Origin: DATKRB01 sp963794215
Lineage (GTDB): Bacteria; Actinomycetota; Acidimicrobiia; Acidimicrobiales; RAAP-2
Direction: 5' to 3'
NCBI GenBank assembly: GCA_963794215.1
Contig: CAWCCQ010000008.1
Location: forward strand, 248,001 to 312,000
Length of the DNA: 64,000 bases
Both the position numbers and the translations under genes were made by a program. This document shows positions 9,557-17,590 of the stretch, piece after piece. Position 1 is the first letter of the stretch; each line of letters begins with the position of its first letter. The notes under the pieces were generated by a model. The model made no database searches. It was not told where the DNA came from and saw nothing but the letters and a program-made list of their open reading frames with translations.

Positions 9557-9850
9557 CTACTTCTCCAGTTTGGCCAGAACGTCGCGGCCGGAAAGAATGA
9601 GCAGATCCTCGCCGTCCACGGTGATCTCGGTGCCGCCGTACTTGGAGTAGACGACCGTGTCGCCGACGGCGACCTCGAGCGGGACCAGGTCGCCGGTGTT
9701 CTCGGCACGCCGGCCAGGACCGACGGCAAGAACCTCTCCCTGCTGTGGCTTCTCCTTGGCGGTATCGGGAATGACCAGACCAGAGGCCGTGGTCTCTTCG
9801 GACTCGCCGGGCCGGACGACGATCCGGTCATCGAGCGGGTGCAACTTCAT
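9557..9850 (-). CDS. groES: 10 kDa co-chaperonin GroES
   Basis: Lid of the GroEL chamber, 97 residues. It begins MKLHPLDDRIVVRPGE and has the mobile-loop region TTASGLVIPDTAKEKPQQG. The start at 9850 is chosen over an earlier in-frame codon because AAGGAGG lies eight bases upstream. A CIRCE operator sits just before this gene. First gene of the groES-groEL pair. Confidence 0.96.
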   Translation of the reverse strand: MKLHPLDDRIVVRPGESEETTASGLVIPDTAKEKPQQGEVLAVGPGRRAENTGDLVPLEVAVGDTVVYSKYGGTEITVDGEDLLILSGRDVLAKLEK

Positions 9851-9874
9851 CGGAACGGGCCTCCTTGGCACTCG

Positions 9875-9901
9875 TTAGCACTCGGACCTTGCGAGTGCCA
9901 A
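9875..9901. promoter_or_regulatory. CIRCE heat-shock operator (HrcA site) upstream of groES
   Basis: The plus strand reads TTAGCACTC, nine spacer bases, then GAGTGCCAA. The consensus is TTAGCACTC-N9-GAGTGCTAA, so a single position differs. It lies 24 bases before the groES start, as expected for repression by HrcA, which is not encoded in this window. Confidence 0.9.
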
Positions 9902-10051
9902 CGATAGCGGCCAACGGCCGGCGAGGCAACCGTGCACGCGACATGTCACCCACAGCCGGTAGCGAGGTCGCGAACGTCGTGAGTGGCACCTTGCGATCCG
10001 GCTGGAACGGCATCGCCCTGCGCCCGAAGACGGCCGGCGGGTGCCGCACGG

Positions 10052-10721
10052 TCAGGGCTGGAGACGCTCGACGAGCCACTGTCGGTTCGTGGCGTGGGCG
10101 CCGGATTCCTCTGAGCCGGCGACATCGGGGGCCATCTCGATGCGCCGATACAGAAACCGGTCGTGCAGCCGATCGTCGCGGTTTTGCCAGAACTCGACCG
10201 CATCGGGACGGATTCTGATCCCGCCCCACCACGGTGGCCGCGGAACCGGCTGGCCAGCGAAGCGTCCCTCGAGGTCGCGGACGCGATCATCCAGTTCGGC
10301 GCGCTCGCCAATGGGTCGGCTCTGCCACGACGCATGGGCACCGATCTGCGCGCCGCGCGGGCGCTGCGCGAAATGCGCATCGGACTCGGCGGCGCTGATC
10401 CGCGCCGCCACGCCCTCGATGCGAACCTGGCGGCCCAAGGGATCCCAGTGAAAGAGGGCTGCCACCTCGGGGTTCTGCTCGATCTCGAGGCCCTTGCGGC
10501 TGGTGTAGTTGGTGTGGAAGACGAATCCACGCTCGTCCCACGACTTCATGAGGACCATCCGCAACGAGGGCCGCGCCTCGACGCGAGGCGGTGGCCACGG
10601 CCATGGCCTCGGGATCCCGAACAACCCGACGCGCCTCGTCGAACCACCGGCGGAACTGGATGAACGGGTCAGCCGCAAGCTCCCCTTCGGTCAGGGGCCT
10701 CGAGTGCGCGGGCATTGCCAC
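10052..10721 (-). CDS. pdxH: Pyridoxamine/pyridoxine 5'-phosphate oxidase (frameshifted)
   Basis: FMN enzyme that makes pyridoxal 5'-phosphate. The N-terminal part reads LAADPFIQFRRWFDEARRVV and DPEAMAVATAS. The frame then slips by one base near 10580-10586 and continues in the next frame with RPSLRMVLMKSWDERGFVFH, NYTSRKGLEIEQNP, and the C-terminal PDAVEFWQNRDDRLHDRF. Removing one base gives the spacing seen in homologues. Starts are GTG at 10721 or ATG at 10715, nine or more bases after the tsaD stop. The alr product upstream is a PLP enzyme, so the location makes sense. Confidence 0.88.
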
Positions 10722-10730
10722 CGGGGGCTC

Positions 10731-11780
10731 TCAGCGATCGAGGGGAAGGAACAGGTTCGGCTGGGCTCCGAGGGCCCAGGGGCTCGGTCCGTCATGGGCC
10801 AACCGCCAACAACCCGCAGCGGCCACCATCGCGGCGTTGTCCGTGCACATCGCCAAGGTCGGGAGATACGCGGCGACACCGTCCTGATCGCACGCGGCGG
10901 CAATGCTGCGACGTAGCTGCGAGTTGGCCGCCACGCCGCCCGCCAGGCACAGCCCAGCCGCGGCCGTGCTGGACACCGCCCGGCGCGCCTTGTGCACCAG
11001 CACGTCGGTCACCGCCTGCTGGAACGAAGCCGCCACGTCGGCGACCGCGGCGTCGGGACGACGCTCCACTGTCCTCACCACCGACGTCTTCAGGCCAGAG
11101 AACGAGAAATCCAAGCCCTCGGCGAGCATCGCCCGGGGGAAGTCGAACGCGAAGGGGTCCCCGAGGGTGGCGACACGATCGATGGCCGGTCCGCCCGGGT
11201 AGCCGAGGCCGAGGTACCGCGCGACCTTGTCGAAGGCCTCGCCGACCGCGTCGTCCAGGGTCTGCCCGAGCAGCCGGTACTGACCCGGTCCCGCCATCTC
11301 CACGAGCAAGGTATGGCCGCCCGAGACCAACAGCACCACGAGCGGCCAGCCGAGCTCGGGCGCCTCGAGGAGCGAAGCGAACAGATGTGCCTCGAGGTGG
11401 TTGACCCCGACGAGGGGAACGTCCCACGCCATGGCCAGCGCCTTCGCCCCGCTGAGCCCCACCAGCAGCGAGCCGATCAGTCCTGGGCCGTAGGTCACGG
11501 CGACTGCGCTGAGGTCGGTCGGGGGCTCGCCGACGCCGGCGAGGGCGAGCGCTTCGGCGACTACGGGGTTCAGCAGCTCGAGGTGGGCGCGGCCTGCGAT
11601 CTCGGGTACGACCCCGCCGAAGCGGGCATGCAGGTCGACCTGGCTCGACACCACCGACGACCGCACGATTCGGCCGTCGTCGACGACGGCGGCGGCGGTC
11701 TCGTCGCACGACGTCTCGATGCCAAGCACCGTGCCCGCGGCGGGCACCCGCGGGCCAAGAGGCGCCTCGGTACTCGTCAT
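10731..11780 (-). CDS. tsaD: tRNA N6-threonylcarbamoyladenosine transferase TsaD
   Basis: Catalytic subunit that transfers the threonylcarbamoyl group to A37 of ANN-decoding tRNAs. 349 residues of ASKHA fold: GIETSCDETAAAVVD near the N terminus, metal-binding H128 and H132 in NHLEAHLFA, and the VSGGHT phosphate loop. The ATG at 11780 overlaps the rimI stop (ATGA). Its partners tsaB and tsaE are encoded just upstream, so most of the t6A transfer machinery is co-expressed. TsaC is not in the window. Confidence 0.97.
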   Translation of the reverse strand: MTSTEAPLGPRVPAAGTVLGIETSCDETAAAVVDDGRIVRSSVVSSQVDLHARFGGVVPEIAGRAHLELLNPVVAEALALAGVGEPPTDLSAVAVTYGPGLIGSLLVGLSGAKALAMAWDVPLVGVNHLEAHLFASLLEAPELGWPLVVLLVSGGHTLLVEMAGPGQYRLLGQTLDDAVGEAFDKVARYLGLGYPGGPAIDRVATLGDPFAFDFPRAMLAEGLDFSFSGLKTSVVRTVERRPDAAVADVAASFQQAVTDVLVHKARRAVSSTAAAGLCLAGGVAANSQLRRSIAAACDQDGVAAYLPTLAMCTDNAAMVAAAGCWRLAHDGPSPWALGAQPNLFLPLDR

Positions 11781-12295
11781 TGGCGGGAGCGTACCCGGGC
11801 CTCGATCGCCCGCAGCCGATCGGCGTACTCCTGGCTGTCGATGTCGTACGCCCACATCACGTACGCGTCCTCGCCCGTGACCACGTAGTAGCCCTTGCGA
11901 ACGCCGACCGGCGCGAACCCGAAGCGACGGTAGAGCGACTGGGCCCGGTCGTTGCTCGCCGCCACCTCGAGCGAGATGTGCCGGGCCCCATGCTCGAGAG
12001 AGATCCGGACCGCCTCTAGGAGGAGGACGGTCGCCAGGCCCCGGCGCTGCTGGGTCGGCGCCACCGCGATGGTGGTGACGTGCGCCTCGTCTTCGACGAA
12101 CATGAGCCCGAAGTACCCCGCGAGGGTCTTGCCGTCCTTGGCGACTCGGTACGCGCGGCCCGTGCGCAACGCGAGCTCCGAGGTGAAGACGCCCATGCTC
12201 CAGGGTTCGGGAAATACCTCACGCTCGATGCCCATCACCGCCCGCAGGTCGCGGCGACGCATCGGTGAGATCTCGAGGGCAAATGGGTCGGTCAC
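11777..12295 (-). CDS. rimI: Ribosomal-protein-alanine N-acetyltransferase RimI
   Basis: GNAT-fold protein of 172 residues with the acetyl-CoA loop QQRRGLATVLL and the C-terminal NDRAQSLYRRFGF. EPWSMGVFTSEL near the N terminus is typical of RimI. The family acetylates the N terminus of S18 and other proteins. GTG start at 12295, overlapping the tsaB stop. The tsaB-rimI-tsaD order is widely conserved, although RimI itself is not required for t6A. Confidence 0.92.
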   Translation of the reverse strand: MTDPFALEISPMRRRDLRAVMGIEREVFPEPWSMGVFTSELALRTGRAYRVAKDGKTLAGYFGLMFVEDEAHVTTIAVAPTQQRRGLATVLLLEAVRISLEHGARHISLEVAASNDRAQSLYRRFGFAPVGVRKGYYVVTGEDAYVMWAYDIDSQEYADRLRAIEARVRSRQ

Positions 12296-13116
12296 CGGCC
12301 TGCTCCCGATCCGAGGGGCTCGCTCGGACCACGGCCCGTTTCGCCGCCGTCCCCACGCTGGCGCCAGTTGATCCGCGCGTCGGGTCCGCGCAGGTAATCG
12401 GGCACGACGGCGGCCGGGTCCTGCGCCGAGTGGCCGGCCGCGAGCAACGCGACCGCCTGGGTTGCCAACGTGGCCGGAGGCGGCGCGGCCAGTGAGCCTC
12501 CGGCAACGCTGACGCCGGCGACTGTCCTCAACAGTCCCCCATAGCGCCGCGCCCCGTCCCCCACCGCGAGGGTCGGATACCCGGGCGCTCGTTGAGCCAG
12601 CTCATGGGCCAGCTCCTCGGGGCGCAGTACCCGAGGCGCAGAGATCTCCTCCACGCCCGAGAGCGTTTCGAAGTGAGCCAGACCGTGCCCGCCGACCGCG
12701 CCCTCGGGGAGCGGTCCTTCGGGGACCGGCCGGTACTCGGCGGTGAAGACCTCGGAGCGGCGGGCATCGATGACTGCCGTGATCGTGGTCTGGCATCCCC
12801 CGTCACGTGCCGCCGCAGCGAGAAGCCAGAGGCTGCCGATCCCGAGTAGTCCGACACCGAGGCCCTGGGCAAGTCCCTTGGCTGTCGCCACGCCGACCCG
12901 CAGACCGGTGAAGAGGCCCGGCCCGACGTCGACGGCGATGGTGGACAGCTCACCCAGACCGATGCCCGCCAGCTCGAGGGTATGGGTCACTGCCGGTGCC
13001 AGCGTCTCGGCGTGCCTACGGCCCCCGGTCACCCACGTACAAGCGCGGGGGCCGTCGTCGTCGGCGACGCAGACCCCGACGAGCTCGGTGGCGGTCTCGA
13101 TGCCGAGGACGATCAC
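12292..13116 (-). CDS. tsaB: t6A biosynthesis protein TsaB
   Basis: Inactive ASKHA paralogue that scaffolds TsaD and TsaE; 274 residues. It starts VIVLGIETATELVGVCVADD and has GPGLFTGLRVGVATAKGLAQ in the interface region. The open frame continues far upstream over tsaE. The GTG at 13116, overlapping the tsaE stop as GTGA, is the natural start. The C-terminal third is Pro/Ala-rich and ends near the rimI start. Confidence 0.93.
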   Translation of the reverse strand: MIVLGIETATELVGVCVADDDGPRACTWVTGGRRHAETLAPAVTHTLELAGIGLGELSTIAVDVGPGLFTGLRVGVATAKGLAQGLGVGLLGIGSLWLLAAAARDGGCQTTITAVIDARRSEVFTAEYRPVPEGPLPEGAVGGHGLAHFETLSGVEEISAPRVLRPEELAHELAQRAPGYPTLAVGDGARRYGGLLRTVAGVSVAGGSLAAPPPATLATQAVALLAAGHSAQDPAAVVPDYLRGPDARINWRQRGDGGETGRGPSEPLGSGAGR

Positions 13117-13784
13117 CGGGAGCTCCGGGGACCCGTTCGGCCAGGGTGCCGAGGTGCGCCCCCCACTGCCCCGCCAGGGTCGGTCGCGTCGCCCTCGACC
13201 GACTGGGAGGCCCCCGGCTCGAACGCCGACGCCACGGCCTCCCTTCTGTCCAGCCAGCCCGGTCCCTTCCCGCTGATTCGCAGCATCCGCACATCGTCGC
13301 CGGCCACGGACCGCTCCGAGGGCGCACCCGCAGCTGTCGGTGACGAGCCGAGCTCGATGGAGACCTCGAGGGCGCTGTCCCCGAGCACCGGGGCCGCCAC
13401 ATCGCCCCATTCGACCAAGGCCACCGCCTCGTCCTCCACCAACTCGGCGAGGCCCAGATCCGCTACCTCGGCCAGGGAGTCGAGCCGGTACACGTCCGCG
13501 TGGAACAGCGTGGTGATCCCAGTGACCTGGCACGGGTACTGACGGACGAGGGTGAACGTCGGGCTGGTCACCGGTCCGACTACCCCGAGGCCGCGTGCGA
13601 AACCTTGGGCGAACGTCGTTTTGCCCGCACCCAGACCACCGACGAGCAGCACCACGTCGCCGGGCCGACTCGCCGCCGCCAGCCGGGCGGCCAGCGCTCG
13701 GGTGCTCTCTGCGCTCTCCGAGCGGACTTCGATCGACCAGACGGACGCGTCGCGTGACCGCGCTGAACCGTCCCAGGCGCTCAT
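13113..13784 (-). CDS. tsaE: t6A biosynthesis ATPase TsaE
   Basis: P-loop ATPase of the t6A complex. Walker A is GGLGAGKTTFAQGFARGLG, followed by SPTFTLVRQYP and the HADVYRLD motif, all in order. The start is the ATG at 13784 overlapping the glycosylase stop (ATGA). At 223 residues it is about 60-70 longer than usual: after VEWGDVAAPVLG there is a Gly/Ser/Pro-rich tail with no domain I recognise. The tail runs into the tsaB start. Confidence 0.92.
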   Translation of the reverse strand: MSAWDGSARSRDASVWSIEVRSESAESTRALAARLAAASRPGDVVLLVGGLGAGKTTFAQGFARGLGVVGPVTSPTFTLVRQYPCQVTGITTLFHADVYRLDSLAEVADLGLAELVEDEAVALVEWGDVAAPVLGDSALEVSIELGSSPTAAGAPSERSVAGDDVRMLRISGKGPGWLDRREAVASAFEPGASQSVEGDATDPGGAVGGAPRHPGRTGPRSSR

Positions 13785-14383
13785 CGGTCGTCGGCCCGAG
13801 CTGCCGGCCGTCCCTCGGCCAGGAGCCGCTTCGCTCGGACAAGGTCGGCTCGCATCTCGGCAAGCACGAGACCTCCGGAGCGCAGCGCCGCCGCAGGGTG
13901 GTAGGTAGGGACGATCGACCCGCCCCTGAACGGATAGGAGCGCCCACGGGCCCGCCGGATTCCCTCGGTCGTCTCCAAGAGCAATCGGGTCGCGAAGTTG
14001 CCCAGCGTCACGATAACGACGGGCTCGATGATCCCGACCTGGCGCTCGAGGAACGGCCGGCAGGCGGCGATCTCTTCGGGCCGAGGGTCGCGGTTCTGGG
14101 GCGGTCGACACTTCACGACGTTGGCGATGTAACAGGATCGACGGTCCATCTCCAGCTCCTCGAGGAGGAGACGGTCCAAGAGGCGACCCGATCGGCCTAC
14201 GAACGGCTCTCCGGCCAAGTCCTCCTCACGCCCGGGCCCCTCGCCCACGAGCATGAGGTCGGCGTCGGAGTTGCCCACACCGAAGACCACCTGGGTTCGC
14301 CCTGCTGCCAGCGGGCAGCGCGTGCACGAGAGCGCCTCATCGCGCAGCGCGGCGAACTCGGCCGATGCGCTGGGTGCGCTCAC
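13781..14383 (-). CDS. Type-4 uracil-DNA glycosylase (Fe-S)
   Basis: Removes uracil from DNA. The 200-residue protein has four cysteines in the 4Fe-4S arrangement (C20, C23, C92, C108), the GEGPGREED active-site motif and the TYHPAA loop near the C terminus, as in family 4 (UdgA). Chosen start: GTG at 14383; the open frame runs further up but into alr. It sits between alr and tsaE and overlaps tsaE by four bases. The operon link to t6A genes is positional only. Confidence 0.94.
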   Translation of the reverse strand: MSAPSASAEFAALRDEALSCTRCPLAAGRTQVVFGVGNSDADLMLVGEGPGREEDLAGEPFVGRSGRLLDRLLLEELEMDRRSCYIANVVKCRPPQNRDPRPEEIAACRPFLERQVGIIEPVVIVTLGNFATRLLLETTEGIRRARGRSYPFRGGSIVPTYHPAAALRSGGLVLAEMRADLVRAKRLLAEGRPAARADDR

Positions 14384-14445
14384 GCCGGCATCGTATCGGT
14401 CTGCGGCCCGCGGATCGCCGCCTCGGGGCGAACCTCTCGGCGTCG

Positions 14446-15675
14446 TCAGGTCGGAGGCGGGTGAACCTCGGGGTCGCCGGTGTCGCCGGTGTCGGTGTAG
14501 ACACGGGGGACCCGCGGACCGACGCCGCAGAGCACCTCGTAGCTGATGGTGCCCAGCAAGCTGGCCCACTCCTCGGCGGTGATCTCTTCGTCTCCCTGAC
14601 AGCCCAGAAGCACCACCTCGTCGCCTGGCGCGACGTGTGCCGCCGTGCCGCAGTCGACCACGATCTGGTCCATCGTGACCACACCGGCCAACGGGTGCCG
14701 GCGGCCATTGATCAGCACGTGGAAACCAGCGTCGAACAGCGCCCGCGGCAGCCCGTCGGCGTAACCCAATGGCACGGTTGCCACCACCGAGCGATCCGAC
14801 AATGGGCGGCGACGCCCGTACGACGGACGCTCACCGGCGTCGAGGCACCGTGTTGAGGAGACCCGAGCGTGCAAGGACATGGCCGGGTCCAGCCGGTCGA
14901 TGCCCATCGCTGCGAGCGCCTCGGTCGCCGACGGGCCTGGGGAGGGTCCGTATAAGGAGATGCCGCAGCGCACCAAGTCGTAGCGTGCCTCAGGCCACGC
15001 GATGGCACCGGCGGAGTTCGCAACGTGAGCCACCGGTGGCCGCTGGCCCACACGCTGCAGCTCGGCCAGCACGCCTTCGAAGCGCGCCAGCTGCACCTCG
15101 GTGAACGCGCGATCCTCCCCGCCAGCGCCATCGGCCACGGCCAGATGCGTCCAGAGGCCCTCGAGGCGAAGCCCCTCCTCGGCCTCCACTACCCGAACCA
15201 GCTCGGGTACCGCTGTCGGATCCGCGCCGACACGGTGCATCCCGGTGTCCACCTTCAGATGCACCGGCGATGTGGCACCCACTCGTCGGGCAGCCGCGCC
15301 GGCGGCCCGGATCCCCTCGAGCGAATAGAGGGTGGGACTGACCCCCGCTGCCACGGCCGCCTCGTAGGCGTCGGAGGGCGGCTCGGAGAGCAGCAGGACC
15401 GGTTGGGTGATCCCGGCGTCGCGGAGCTCGACCGCTTCCTCCACTAGGGCGACGGCAAGAACCGACGCGCCGGCCGCGACTGCCGCCTTGGCCACTTGGG
15501 CTCCCCCGTGACCGTAGGCGTCAGCCTTGACCACCGCACAGAGCCCGGCGGGATGGGCAATCGTGCGCAGCACGCCGACATTGCGGCGAATCGCGGCGAG
15601 GTCCACCGTTGCCCATGCTTGACGGTAGTGCCGTGGCGATCCGAGGGGTCCCACGGATCGAACCGCGTCAACCAC
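14446..15675 (-). CDS. alr: Alanine racemase
   Basis: PLP enzyme making D-alanine for peptidoglycan. The PLP lysine lies in VVKADAYGHG, and the C-terminal domain has SYGRRRPLSDRSVVATVPLG followed by YADGLPRALF. 409 residues from a GTG at 15675 that overlaps the end of nnr by eight bases. A GTG seven codons in is also possible and would better match usual lengths. The C terminus ends with a short Thr/Asp/Pro tail. It is transcribed between nnr and the uracil glycosylase gene. Confidence 0.94.
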   Translation of the reverse strand: MVDAVRSVGPLGSPRHYRQAWATVDLAAIRRNVGVLRTIAHPAGLCAVVKADAYGHGGAQVAKAAVAAGASVLAVALVEEAVELRDAGITQPVLLLSEPPSDAYEAAVAAGVSPTLYSLEGIRAAGAAARRVGATSPVHLKVDTGMHRVGADPTAVPELVRVVEAEEGLRLEGLWTHLAVADGAGGEDRAFTEVQLARFEGVLAELQRVGQRPPVAHVANSAGAIAWPEARYDLVRCGISLYGPSPGPSATEALAAMGIDRLDPAMSLHARVSSTRCLDAGERPSYGRRRPLSDRSVVATVPLGYADGLPRALFDAGFHVLINGRRHPLAGVVTMDQIVVDCGTAAHVAPGDEVVLLGCQGDEEITAEEWASLLGTISYEVLCGVGPRVPRVYTDTGDTGDPEVHPPPT

Positions 15676-17107
15676 CGGTCGCCCTGGCGGACAGCCACCG
15701 CGAGACGAGCACGGGAAGGTCGCTGGCCACCAAGCCCTCAGCCGGGCCGAGGGCCGCCGCCCGACCGTGCACATGCGCCCCGAGCGCCGCCGCGCTGCTC
15801 GGATCGATACCTCGAGCGATGAAGGCCCCGATAATGCCGGACAGCACGTCGCCCGTGCCCGCGGTGGCCAGCCGCGGAGATCCCGACAAGGAGAGCAAGA
15901 CTGCGGGCGAGCCGTTGGCGACCCCGCCAGCTGGAGCCCCTTCACGAACTGCCGCCGGCGAGGCCACTGCCGTGAGCGGACCCTTGAGAAGGACGATCGC
16001 CCCCGTCTTGTCGGCGAGGTACCGGGCGGACCCCATGCGGTCTGCGCCCGCCTCCTTGCCGGCGAGCGAGCGGTACTCGCCGTCATGGGGGGTGAGGACG
16101 ACGGGCCGCTTGGACTCGGCGATCACGCGACGCGCCGAGTCCGCTGCACCTAGAGCAGCCAGCGCATCCGCGTCGGCCACCACCGGAACGGCACAGCGCC
16201 CAATGAGCCGGCGCACCTCGCTCCGGGTGGCCTCGTCGCGCCCGAGGCCCGGCCCGATCACCAGCGCGGCGCAACGGGCCAGCACGCCCAGAACGTCGTC
16301 GGCCCACCCGGCCGCCTCGAGGGGCATCCGGACCGCCTCCAATGGCCACGGTCCGGGCCGCGTGCCACCCGCTCCGTCGCTACTGCCGGGTACCGCGAGC
16401 CGCACCATGCCGGCACCGGCGTGTGCTGCGCCCCGTGCGCACAGGGCAGACGCGCCCTCCATCCCCGGGGAGCCGGCCACCACGGCGACCGCCGTCTGCC
16501 ACTTGTGCGACGCGCGGTGGCGCCGGGGAAGCAGTGTCGCGACATCCTCGTCATCCATCACGCCGGCTGCCGCCTGGTGGATGGGCACGCCGATGTCGAC
16601 AACCTCGACGTGTCCGGCAAGCTCCGCGCCTTCGGCCTGCAAGAGCCCCGGCTTGAGCGCGGCGAACGTGACGGTCCTGGTGGCCCGCATCGGCCGCCCC
16701 GACGCAACGCCGGTATCGCCCGACACCCCCGAAGGGATGTCGACCGCCAGCACCGCGACGGTCGGATCGACCGGCGGGGCTTGATATGTGCCCCGGAAGC
16801 CGGTTCCGTAGGCCGCGTCGATCACCAGGTCGACCTCTGGTGAAACCGGCTCGCGGTACGTGGCCGGCACCACGGTGACCCGGGCACCTCGGCGCCGGAG
16901 CACCCGGGCCGCGACGAGACCGTCGGCGCCGTTGTTGCCCGGTCCGGCAATGACCACCACCCGGCGTCCATACCCCCCGTCAAGCATGGCCAGCGCCGCC
17001 AGGGCCACCGCCGTGCCGGCCCGCTCAACCAGCACCCCTTCGCCCACATGCTCGATCGCTTCGGCGTCAGCGGCCCGCATCTGGTCAATGGTCACAACAG
17101 CGCGCAC
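15668..17107 (-). CDS. nnr: Bifunctional NAD(P)H-hydrate repair enzyme Nnr
   Basis: Repairs hydrated NAD(P)H. The N-terminal epimerase domain (about residues 1-210) has IAGPGNNGADGLVAARVL. The C-terminal ADP-dependent dehydratase (about 220-479) has the catalytic GTGDVLSGIIGAF and VVLTPHDGEY. 479 residues, the usual fused length. GTG start at 17107. It overlaps alr, and the acpS-nnr-alr order is common in actinobacteria and other bacteria. Confidence 0.95.
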   Translation of the reverse strand: MRAVVTIDQMRAADAEAIEHVGEGVLVERAGTAVALAALAMLDGGYGRRVVVIAGPGNNGADGLVAARVLRRRGARVTVVPATYREPVSPEVDLVIDAAYGTGFRGTYQAPPVDPTVAVLAVDIPSGVSGDTGVASGRPMRATRTVTFAALKPGLLQAEGAELAGHVEVVDIGVPIHQAAAGVMDDEDVATLLPRRHRASHKWQTAVAVVAGSPGMEGASALCARGAAHAGAGMVRLAVPGSSDGAGGTRPGPWPLEAVRMPLEAAGWADDVLGVLARCAALVIGPGLGRDEATRSEVRRLIGRCAVPVVADADALAALGAADSARRVIAESKRPVVLTPHDGEYRSLAGKEAGADRMGSARYLADKTGAIVLLKGPLTAVASPAAVREGAPAGGVANGSPAVLLSLSGSPRLATAGTGDVLSGIIGAFIARGIDPSSAAALGAHVHGRAAALGPAEGLVASDLPVLVSRWLSARATGG

Positions 17108-17144
17108 GGAACCTCCACGGTGGACGAAAGCACGGTCGGCGAGA

Positions 17145-17579
17145 TCATGGCGTCTCGCGTTGGGCCGCCGCGGGATCCCGCTGGGCCACCACCACCGCCA
17201 CGGCCAAGGTCGAGGTGTGGGTCATCGACACGTGCCACGCGGCGATCGAGCGTTCCTCGGCCAGACGAGCGGCACCGGCGGCGAGACGAAGGGACGGGGC
17301 CCCGGCTGCGGAGCCGGCGGCGGAGCTCCGGACCACTTCCACGTCACGGAGGGCGAAGGCCCCGATCCCGCGACCCAGCGCCTTCATGACGGCTTCCTTG
17401 GCCGCGAACCGAGCGGCCAAGCGTTCGGTCGGGCGACCCGAGCGTCGAGCGTCGGCTTGCTCGGAAAGGGTGAACACCCGGTCGACGATTGCCGGCCGGC
17501 GACGAAGGACCTCGCCGAAACGGACGACGTCCACCGCATCGATCCCCACTCCGACGACCGGTGCGCGCACCTCGGCCAT
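17145..17579 (-). CDS. acpS: Holo-[acyl-carrier-protein] synthase
   Basis: Transfers phosphopantetheine from CoA to acyl carrier protein. 144 residues, with the Mg-binding VVGVGIDAVDVVRF motif and RFAAKEAVMKALG, both diagnostic of the AcpS family. Start at the ATG of 17579; a GTG three codons upstream is an alternative. Eleven bases separate it from glmM. The Ala-rich C-terminal half is slightly long. Confidence 0.94.
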   Translation of the reverse strand: MAEVRAPVVGVGIDAVDVVRFGEVLRRRPAIVDRVFTLSEQADARRSGRPTERLAARFAAKEAVMKALGRGIGAFALRDVEVVRSSAAGSAAGAPSLRLAAGAARLAEERSIAAWHVSMTHTSTLAVAVVVAQRDPAAAQRETP

Positions 17580-17590
17580 GTCGTCCACGG

